Shown in pieces: positions 8,641-14,492 of a stretch of 20,811 nucleotides of DNA. Below the pieces are notes generated by a model. The model was not told where the DNA came from and made no database searches. It worked only from the letters and a program-made list of their open reading frames with translations. The DNA is from a virus. The stretch lies in the IMG/VR virus record IMGVR_UViG_3300033143_003663, positions 1 to 20,811 of that record, one strand, 5' to 3'. Within the stretch, counting starts at the first letter, position 1. Each line of letters begins with the position of its first letter. Position numbers and translations under genes: made by a program.

Positions 8641-9795
8641 TTAATGTTTAATCCATTTAGATTTACCTCGCATATTTTGTATCATCTCACCTAGCTTCAT
8701 ATTGCTTAATCTTATTTTAGCATTTCTTAACTGTGCTGATCGATCACGTTTAAATCTTTGTACAATAAATTCTTGAACACCTGCTCTACCTGCGAGTATA
8801 GAGTAAGCTATATGCATGTACATTGCTTCTTCAGCCATCTTAGGTATTTTAACATCCATGTCGTAAGCTAAACCATCAGACAAGTATTCTAATATAACAC
8901 ATCGATTAGCTAGGTCACTAGAAAAAGCAAACTTGTTGTGCCTTCTGTCAATAGCGTACCAACCATTAGTTTGTGAAATAACTGGATCTAAACCATATCT
9001 TCTACCTAAAGCGTTTTTACGCCATGTCCAATTATATATACTAGAGTCGTCATATAACTCTTGATACGCTCCTGTTAAGTCGTTGTCATTGTTTTTCTTC
9101 CACTTCTCTACTGTTATTGATTGAGATGATTGTAAGTTTTCTCCTAAACTATCTTGCGTAGGTAATCCTGTGTCATCTTGTATGGGAACTTCAGTAGGAT
9201 ATTGAGTTAATAAATCTACAGGTTTTATTGGGTGAAAAACACCGTGATCATCTGTCCAACCTACTCTAACGTAATTAACGTAGTCTTGTGGTATAGGATA
9301 CGACAAACTAGGTGGTACAGTTATTTCTACTTTTCTTATACTATTTAAAGTATCATAACTAAATTCTTGTAAACCTCTTTTAGCGTGGAATATAACATCA
9401 GTTCTTTTTACCTTACTAATTAACTTGTCTGGACCTACGTAAGCCATCATAAAGTTATTTATAATTTCTTCTAATGGTACATATTCATAACCTCCATAAC
9501 TGTTAAAAAGAGCATTTGCTTTTAATTTAACTCTTATATCTACACCTACAGCTTGAGCAGGTATTGTAACTATATTATTATCTACGCTATATGTGCCTAA
9601 TGCTAAATCAGTAAAAACTGTTGGACTTACCAGTGTATTTACAGCTACAGTGTAATTAGCATTTTGAGGAGGAGTTCCAGCACCATAATCATTTAAATCT
9701 GTGTTTAAAGTAACTTTTAAACTAACTTGACCGGTTGACTCAAAATACTGTTCACCTTCATAGTATTGTGCGTTTGTTTCTTTTATTAATGCCAT
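8641..9795 (-). CDS. Neck / tail-tube adaptor-type structural protein, 384 aa
   Basis: The first 95 or so residues form a beta-rich domain (QVSLKVTLNTDLNDYGAGTP; NYTVAVNTLVSPTVFTDLAL). The conserved-looking core is at about 103-190: EYVPLEEIINNFMMAYVGPD, KVKRTDVIFHAKRGLQEFSY, then VEITVPPSLSYPIPQDYVNY followed by VRVGWTDDHGVFHPI. The C-terminal part is helical (DVKIPKMAEEAMYMHIAYSI) and ends in basic residues. This layout (helical pair, Pro-rich strand, WxDxxG turn) is what I associate with neck or tail-tubular proteins of podovirus-like and crAss-like phages. Gene order agrees: it lies between the first connector gene (3-base gap) and the giant tail protein (2-base gap). It probably forms a ring below the portal. 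No catalytic motif is visible. The structural assignment is reasonable; the specific ring identity is inferred. Confidence 0.75.
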   Translation of the reverse strand: MALIKETNAQYYEGEQYFESTGQVSLKVTLNTDLNDYGAGTPPQNANYTVAVNTLVSPTVFTDLALGTYSVDNNIVTIPAQAVGVDIRVKLKANALFNSYGGYEYVPLEEIINNFMMAYVGPDKLISKVKRTDVIFHAKRGLQEFSYDTLNSIRKVEITVPPSLSYPIPQDYVNYVRVGWTDDHGVFHPIKPVDLLTQYPTEVPIQDDTGLPTQDSLGENLQSSQSITVEKWKKNNDNDLTGAYQELYDDSSIYNWTWRKNALGRRYGLDPVISQTNGWYAIDRRHNKFAFSSDLANRCVILEYLSDGLAYDMDVKIPKMAEEAMYMHIAYSILAGRAGVQEFIVQRFKRDRSAQLRNAKIRLSNMKLGEMIQNMRGKSKWIKH

Positions 9796-9798
9796 ATG

Positions 9799-10512
9799 TT
9801 AACTTTTAGCGTTTGCTCTGTCTGCTTGTAATTGACCAGCAGCAGCTGATATTATAGACTGATCTCTTATTACTACACCGGCGTATAGCAATATATTTAG
9901 TATTATCTCAACCCTTTCAGAGTTATGTAGTTCAAAGTTTTGCAATGCTGGATCTGCACCGTTATATATAAAAGCACCAACACCATTAACCGTGTAAGGC
10001 CAGTTTATGTTTTCGGGTTTTTTAACATATTGAGCTTCAACACCTGATGTAATATCTGAAGGGTATAAACGTATTTTATCTTCTTCGTATAAGTATATAG
10101 GAAATTGTTTGCTAGCTTGAGAAAGCTTAGATCTTTGTATTTGATAGAAGTCTGTACGGTTAACTCGCTGCGCTTCTATAGGTAAACGATTAGTATCTGT
10201 AAAAGTAATAGATCCTAACCTGTAATGATTAGCTGGTAAATCAAACCTTTCATTAACAGCATCATATACTAACGTCTCATTTCTTTTAAATATATCTATT
10301 TTTTCATCAGTATTTTCTACACGATCTGCATAGTCTTCATCTGTTTGTCTTTGTCTAAGTTCTTGATTTAAGTCTTCAAAATATCTTTCAAATATCTCTC
10401 TTTGTACTTGACTCCCTATTTGATTAAACTCTTCAGGCGTTAAATAACCACGTTGTTCTTTATTAAGTATTAATAAGACTGTTCTATAGACTTCGTTAAC
10501 TGATACTGCCAT
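9799..10512 (-). CDS. Head-tail connector (neck) protein, 237 aa
   Basis: The N-terminal helical domain reads NEVYRTVLLILNKEQRGYLT then PEEFNQIGSQVQREIFERYF. A charged helix (QELRQRQTDEDYADRVENTD) follows, then a beta section with VNERFDLPANHYRLGSITFT, IYLYEEDKIRLYPSDITSGV and AQYVKKPENINWPY. The C-terminus is a helix (ERVEIILNILLYAGVVIRDQ). An EF-like or KEQRGYLTPEEFN opening with helices flanking a beta core is, as I recall, typical of small portal-binding adaptors in marine podovirus-type phages, comparable in role to T7 gp11 or P22 gp4. It is the first gene after a terminator at 10525-10550, whose U-tract ends about 18 bases before the ATG, so it heads the tail part of the operon. There is no Shine-Dalgarno sequence; the leader is A/T-rich. 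Confidence 0.75.
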   Translation of the reverse strand: MAVSVNEVYRTVLLILNKEQRGYLTPEEFNQIGSQVQREIFERYFEDLNQELRQRQTDEDYADRVENTDEKIDIFKRNETLVYDAVNERFDLPANHYRLGSITFTDTNRLPIEAQRVNRTDFYQIQRSKLSQASKQFPIYLYEEDKIRLYPSDITSGVEAQYVKKPENINWPYTVNGVGAFIYNGADPALQNFELHNSERVEIILNILLYAGVVIRDQSIISAAAGQLQADRANAKS

Positions 10513-10524
10513 TTATATATATTT

Positions 10525-10550
10525 AAAAAAAGGTGGCGGTTAGGCCACCT
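10525..10550 (-). terminator. Rho-independent terminator downstream of the 256-aa gene
   Basis: Read on the minus strand, a 7-bp stem AGGTGGC / GCCACCT with a 6-base loop (CTAACC) is followed directly by a run of seven T residues. It lies 16 bases after the stop at 10567 and just ahead of the connector gene starting at 10512. It is one of only two GC-rich hairpins I saw in intergenic DNA of the window. Partial read-through is needed if no promoter follows. Confidence 0.82.
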
Positions 10551-10566
10551 TATTTATAATCACTTG

Positions 10567-11337
10567 TTATTTTAGTTTTTTATCTATTGACTTGTAGACT
10601 TCTAAACCTTCATCTGTTTTAAACCAAGCTGCCATTGCAGAATAAGGATTTTCATCAAAAGGCACGGTCATTAACTTCCTGCCATTACTCGACCATTTAA
10701 AAGTTCTTTGATCGTCAGCTAAAGATATTATTTTAGCTTCAGTAGCTTTTATTGCAAAGTTTCTTAATACTACATTTTCATCCTCTGATAAATCAATAAA
10801 TAGTTTAGGATTCTTTTTCGCAAATATTAATATATCTCTTTTTAATTCTTTGCTAGACAAAGAACCTACGGATGTTCCTTGCTCAACTCTTAAAATAGCT
10901 TCTGCTTGATCTATATCCATTTCATAAGCTAAGTTCATCGCTGCTATTTCTAATTCTAATTTATCAAACTGATCTTCTGCTTGAACTTCTTTGTCAAACT
11001 CAGCAAACACTAAACCGTTGTGTGGATGTTTAGATAAAAATTCTTGTAAATTTCTTTTTTCTTTTGGTACATTTAAATGACCATTGTCAAATACAATATG
11101 CTTTAAAGTGACACTACCTTTTTGTTCATCAACAAATGGTGACTGTGAATTAGTAGCATATCGTAATTCTCTTTCATAACCTACTTCTTTATCAAACCAA
11201 ACAAGAGGATATCTTTTTGAATGTCTACTAGGTAGGGTATATGTTAAAGGCATTTTGTTGCCTATTAAATAATAGTTTCTATCTTTATATTCCCAAGTAT
11301 CTTTTTTTACTTTAGGAGTTTTTTCTTTTGTTTCCAT
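10567..11337 (-). CDS. Uncharacterised late phage protein, 256 aa, flanked by terminators
   Basis: I do not recognise a named family. The N-terminal 85 or so residues are basic, then beta-rich: YYLIGNKMPLTYTLPSRHSK and VGYERELRYATNSQSPFVDE, followed by VTLKHIVFDNGHLNVPKEKR. The middle is acidic and helical (LELEIAAMNLAYEMDIDQAE) and leads into SVGSLSSKELKRDILIFAKK. The C-terminus has a short WSSNGRKLMTVPFDENPYSA motif and a final helix. I recall similar proteins near the capsid genes in uncultured marine phages, without a known role. It is expressed alone: a terminator precedes it (11357-11385) and another follows it (10525-10550). It starts at an ATG after a purely A/T leader. Being soluble, charged and mixed alpha/beta, it could be a minor virion, assembly or nucleic-acid-associated protein; none can be chosen from sequence. 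Confidence 0.78.
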   Translation of the reverse strand: METKEKTPKVKKDTWEYKDRNYYLIGNKMPLTYTLPSRHSKRYPLVWFDKEVGYERELRYATNSQSPFVDEQKGSVTLKHIVFDNGHLNVPKEKRNLQEFLSKHPHNGLVFAEFDKEVQAEDQFDKLELEIAAMNLAYEMDIDQAEAILRVEQGTSVGSLSSKELKRDILIFAKKNPKLFIDLSEDENVVLRNFAIKATEAKIISLADDQRTFKWSSNGRKLMTVPFDENPYSAMAAWFKTDEGLEVYKSIDKKLK

Positions 11338-11356
11338 AATATAATATAATATAATT
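11338..11356 (-). promoter_or_regulatory. A/T-only leader before the 256-aa gene
   Basis: Minus-strand sequence between the terminator U-tract and the ATG consists only of A and T (repeats of TATAT). It shares ATATTATATTATGG with the start of the scaffold gene at 14468. There is no Shine-Dalgarno sequence. It may serve SD-independent translation initiation; a TATAAT-like promoter cannot be excluded, but any start site would be almost at the ATG. Confidence 0.3.
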
Positions 11357-11385
11357 TAAAAAAGACCCCGCCGAAGCGGGATCTT
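11357..11385 (-). terminator. Strong rho-independent terminator with UUCG tetraloop after the capsid genes
   Basis: On the minus strand, stem AAGATCCCGC / GCGGGGTCTT (one T-G wobble) closes a TTCG loop through a C-G pair, the exceptionally stable cUUCGg tetraloop, and runs into six T residues. It begins 10 bases after the stop of the small capsid-associated gene (11396). It would separate the scaffold/capsid transcript from the downstream unknown and tail genes, giving more capsid than tail message. Confidence 0.92.
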
Positions 11386-11395
11386 GTTAATTTAC

Positions 11396-11710
11396 CTACG
11401 ATATTGCAGGGTAAATAATTGTTCCATCTCCATCAGAAACAACAGGCGCATTAATTGCAGGCCCTGAAGCTCCATTAAAAGCACCAACTACAGGAGCCCA
11501 AGCATCAAAAAGCTCAGCATCTGTAGGTATAGTACCAGCTGTTGAAGTGTAAGTAAAAATATAATTTACAGAACCGGTAAGACTAAGTGTTAGTTCACCA
11601 GTACCTGTAACTTCTAATTTTATAGGTTCACCACCGATTAGTATAGCTTGTCCAGCATCTTCCGGAAGCCCAGTAACAGCATCTTGTGGTATGACTTTAA
11701 TTAATCCCAT
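11396..11710 (-). CDS. Small beta-rich protein next to capsid gene; candidate head decoration protein, 104 aa
   Basis: The short, mildly acidic protein has alternating beta-strand sequence: AILIGGEPIKLEVTGTGELT, then LSLTGSVNYIFTYTSTAGTI, and a Pro/Gly/Asp-rich end (INAPVVSDGDGTIIYPAIS). It has no Cys, signal peptide or membrane helix. It lies 30 bases downstream of the major capsid gene and is the last gene before the strong terminator, so it should share the high capsid-level expression. Phages often put a small decoration or head-stabilising protein exactly here (for example lambda gpD next to gpE), and the beta-rich make-up is compatible. I do not recognise a family, so the role rests on position and size. 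A head-fibre or minor head protein is equally possible. Confidence 0.7.
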   Translation of the reverse strand: MGLIKVIPQDAVTGLPEDAGQAILIGGEPIKLEVTGTGELTLSLTGSVNYIFTYTSTAGTIPTDAELFDAWAPVVGAFNGASGPAINAPVVSDGDGTIIYPAIS

Positions 11711-11740
11711 AATTTCTATTCTTTAAATGTTAAACAATAA

Positions 11741-13261
11741 TTAAGCTCCTTTAAATAACACGAAGTTATTAGCAGCTTGTACAACTAAACATCTCTCAGA
11801 TAAGAAATTAACTCGCATTGCATCAATGTCAGAAGTGTAAGCACCACCAACAGATCCTGTAATCCAAGACTTATATCTTCTATCTTCAGTTTCAGAAGCT
11901 CTATATCTTACATGTAAGAAAGGACGTCTGATATTAACACCTAACATTTGGTCATACACAGTTGTAGTACCTGCAGGTATCATAACACCATCAATAGCTT
12001 TTGATAATCCTCTAGTAGAGATATCATTAAGATATTTCCAATCAGTTTTATAGAAGTCATAAGAACCTCTTCTGAAACCAGAGAAACCAAAGTTCATAGC
12101 CATATCAGCTTCGTTATCGAATAAACCATAAGAAGCAGCAGTAGTAGAAGCATAACCTCCACCAGCCATAGCTGCGATCATATCATCAAAGTCAAGAGCA
12201 GTTTCTCTTGATAAGAATAACATGTTTTCTTCGATAGCACCTTGCTTGTCTAATTGCTTTAAGATCTCATCAAAATCTCCTAATGCACCTGAACCAGGAG
12301 CAGCAGCTCCAGCAAAACCAGAATATACATTACCTCTATCTTCGATAGCAGCAAATAAACCTTCAGATCCTTGAATTGGCTGTGCGATAGGTCCACCTTG
12401 TGGAACAGTAGCTGTTGGATATTGAGCACCAAAATCGTAGTTCTCAACATTGTTCATTCTAACTGCTTCAACCATAGCCATTTCTAAGTAATCATCAAAT
12501 CTTAGTCTTGTTTCAGACTCAGACTTTAGATACCATAAATATCCAGATGTACCATCTTCAGTTGCAACTTCAACCCAACCAATCTGTGCAGTATCAGAAC
12601 CATTAATCTCAAAGTTGTCTTTAAGTATAATAGGCTTGTTTGAATACTGAGTAAACTGTGGTTGAATAGCAGCTGACATTCCAATTGAACCTTTAGCAAA
12701 TTCAGAACCATATACAAATAAAGTACAAGTATTAGCTCCTACTAATCCTCCTGGTAAACCAGCAAAATTAGTTTCATAAAGAGTACAATCAAGAGTATCA
12801 TCAGGTGCAACGTTAGTAGTTACATTCTGTACTAAAGCTTTAGCTGTTAAAAGACCTGTTGCTTTATCAGCTATTAATATAGTTTGACCTATTCTTACAG
12901 CACCATTAGGAGCGTCAGCACCTGTTGCAGCTGATAAATCTAAAGTAACTTCTATATTATTAGCACCTGTTGCAGAAGCACCTGTTCCTACATTTTTGTA
13001 AGCTACGTGCAGTCTGTTTTGTTCAGACCATATTACCTGATCTGATGTCATTGGCATTTCAGCACCAACCATTCTTAAAAATCCAGATAAGGTTCTATTA
13101 CCATATCTTTCCACTTCCTGCTCATATAACTCAGGAAGATATTGCTGCGCAAAATCATTACCACCAGCATCGTTAAATGACAAATAGTTGTCATTAAGAG
13201 CTAGTCTTTTTTGTGCAGGTATCAATGATGCAGGAAAACTCCCGCCGTTTACAAAACTCAT
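11741..13261 (-). CDS. Major capsid protein, 506 aa
   Basis: Identified by position (portal, scaffold, then this gene), size and sequence type. The N-terminal part has NDFAQQYLPELYEQEVERYG then NRTLSGFLRMVGAEM and SDQVIWSEQNRLHVAYKNVG, like the N-arm and start of an HK97-type shell protein of marine phages. A beta-rich insert follows at about 90-190. The middle has a long helix with DFDEILKQLDKQGAIEENML and RETALDFDDMIAAMAGGGYA. The end carries SGFRRGSYDFYKTDWKYLND, then MIPAGTTTVYDQMLGVNIRR and DAMRVNFLSERCLVVQAANN. No protease-type cleavage site is obvious. Base use is slightly richer in G and C than its neighbours, as is common in very highly expressed genes. It follows the scaffold gene with a one-base gap and has no Shine-Dalgarno sequence. 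Confidence 0.9.
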   Translation of the reverse strand: MSFVNGGSFPASLIPAQKRLALNDNYLSFNDAGGNDFAQQYLPELYEQEVERYGNRTLSGFLRMVGAEMPMTSDQVIWSEQNRLHVAYKNVGTGASATGANNIEVTLDLSAATGADAPNGAVRIGQTILIADKATGLLTAKALVQNVTTNVAPDDTLDCTLYETNFAGLPGGLVGANTCTLFVYGSEFAKGSIGMSAAIQPQFTQYSNKPIILKDNFEINGSDTAQIGWVEVATEDGTSGYLWYLKSESETRLRFDDYLEMAMVEAVRMNNVENYDFGAQYPTATVPQGGPIAQPIQGSEGLFAAIEDRGNVYSGFAGAAAPGSGALGDFDEILKQLDKQGAIEENMLFLSRETALDFDDMIAAMAGGGYASTTAASYGLFDNEADMAMNFGFSGFRRGSYDFYKTDWKYLNDISTRGLSKAIDGVMIPAGTTTVYDQMLGVNIRRPFLHVRYRASETEDRRYKSWITGSVGGAYTSDIDAMRVNFLSERCLVVQAANNFVLFKGA

Positions 13262-13262
13262 T

Positions 13263-14468
13263 TTAATTTATTTTTGTTCGTTTTTTAATTCTCAACTTAG
13301 AACTATCTTCACCGTTAATGGCTCTAACTTTAAATCCACCAATAAAAATATCTTGATCATTTGAATTATGATTTTCAACATTTATATTTTTAGACTTAGC
13401 GTTAATGTCTCTAACAGCATCTGCTTTTCCTTGTTCATAAAAATGTTGAGCAAAAGCATCAGAATTATTTGCAACGTATAAAGCTCTATGATAACCTTCA
13501 GTATCTCTTATAGTACCATCTTTGTTAAGAAACTTTCCTACAAAGTTGCTAATTTTACTTTGGTTATTCATTACTTCATCACTATTGTTAACAGCGTAAC
13601 GAAACTTCTTTTCACCTACATTGAAATTAAAACCTTTAAAATCAGTGAATAATTGTTTGCTACGATTAACAAAGTCATTGTGAAGTGTTTCTGCACGTTG
13701 TTGTTCTTCGTTGTATCTATTGAAAAAGTCCATAGCTTTTTTCTGTTCCTGAGTAACAGACGGCCTCAACTTGATTTCGTCATAGTATTTAGTTTTGGTA
13801 TCTTCCAAAAACTTACGGGCTTTAGCAATTTCTTCTTTATATGCTAGTTGTTTTTTTCTAATAGTTCTTTCTTCTTCTTCTTCTTCATCCCAAGAAAAAC
13901 TATCTTCTAACATAAAATTAATCTCTTCACTATTTAAATGCGGTTTAGTCTTTTTATAATATTCTCTTAATAAAACATCTTCTTCTACTTGAGAATAATC
14001 AGCATTTAATCTAGCGTAATCTTCTATAGTACCACCAGTTTCTTCCATAAAATTTACAAGTTTTTCTATATTTTCAGGAAGTTCTCTTTGTGGTACAGTT
14101 TCTACTTGTTGTTCAATTACCGTTTCTTCTTTAACAGGTTCTGAAACATCTTCATCAGTTACTTCTACTAATGGACTTGTTACTTCTTCCTGTTTCTCAT
14201 TTTGTTCTTGCACTGGCGCTTCATCGTTGATGGGCTCCCGTACTTGTTCAACCACTTTTTCGCTGTTGACTTCGTTTGCGGATTGCTCGACAGCAGCATT
14301 GCTATCATCTGATCCTTGTTCTTGAACGGCATCGTCTTCTTTTTTAGTTAAATCTACTTTGATTACATCGTTTGGTTTTACTAATTTCTTAGGTCTACCT
14401 CTTTTCTTTTTTACTTTTAAACCCTCGCTAGTATTGTCAACGATGGGTTCTTCTTTTTCTTCAGCCAT
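13263..14468 (-). CDS. Capsid scaffolding-like protein with AT-hook motif, 401 aa
   Basis: It lies between portal and major capsid genes, the usual place of the scaffold. The first 140 or so residues are very acidic, repetitive and probably disordered, with clusters of Glu, Val and Gln, and include KKKRGRPKKLVK near residue 20, an AT-hook-type motif that binds AT-rich DNA minor groove. The middle is a long charged coiled coil with a six-Glu run (WDEEEEEERTIRKK) and later NRYNEEQQRAETLHNDFVNR. The C-terminal part resembles scaffold ends: NFVGKFLNKDGTIRDTEGYH, then RALYVANNSDAFAQHFYEQG and KADAVRDINAKSKNINVE, finishing strongly basic (KLRIKKRTKIN), as expected for the part that binds capsid protein. 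No Ser-His-Asp protease signature is seen. Function is inferred from position and composition; the AT-hook is an oddity. Confidence 0.8.
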   Translation of the reverse strand: MAEEKEEPIVDNTSEGLKVKKKRGRPKKLVKPNDVIKVDLTKKEDDAVQEQGSDDSNAAVEQSANEVNSEKVVEQVREPINDEAPVQEQNEKQEEVTSPLVEVTDEDVSEPVKEETVIEQQVETVPQRELPENIEKLVNFMEETGGTIEDYARLNADYSQVEEDVLLREYYKKTKPHLNSEEINFMLEDSFSWDEEEEEERTIRKKQLAYKEEIAKARKFLEDTKTKYYDEIKLRPSVTQEQKKAMDFFNRYNEEQQRAETLHNDFVNRSKQLFTDFKGFNFNVGEKKFRYAVNNSDEVMNNQSKISNFVGKFLNKDGTIRDTEGYHRALYVANNSDAFAQHFYEQGKADAVRDINAKSKNINVENHNSNDQDIFIGGFKVRAINGEDSSKLRIKKRTKIN

Positions 14469-14485
14469 AATATAATATTATATAA
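14469..14485 (-). promoter_or_regulatory. Palindromic A/T leader before the scaffold gene
   Basis: The stretch includes the perfect 12-base palindrome TATAATATTATA (14471-14482) and ends ATATTATATT directly before the ATG at 14468, a leader nearly identical to that of the gene at 11337. There is no Shine-Dalgarno sequence. It may be a low-structure leader for SD-independent initiation or contain a -10-like TATAAT; I see no convincing -35 partner. Confidence 0.3.
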
Positions 14486-14492
14486 TTAAACG

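Noticed and set aside
13866-13890. Trinucleotide repeat (TTC on the plus strand), possibly a slipped-strand repeat.
   Set aside because: It encodes a run of glutamates inside the acidic coiled coil of the scaffold-like protein; it is too short and too well explained by coding to be called a variable repeat.
14471-14482. Perfect palindrome TATAATATTATA as an operator or promoter.
   Set aside because: In A/T-only DNA such palindromes are expected by chance, no -35 partner or second copy supports an operator, and the stretch fits a start leader better.
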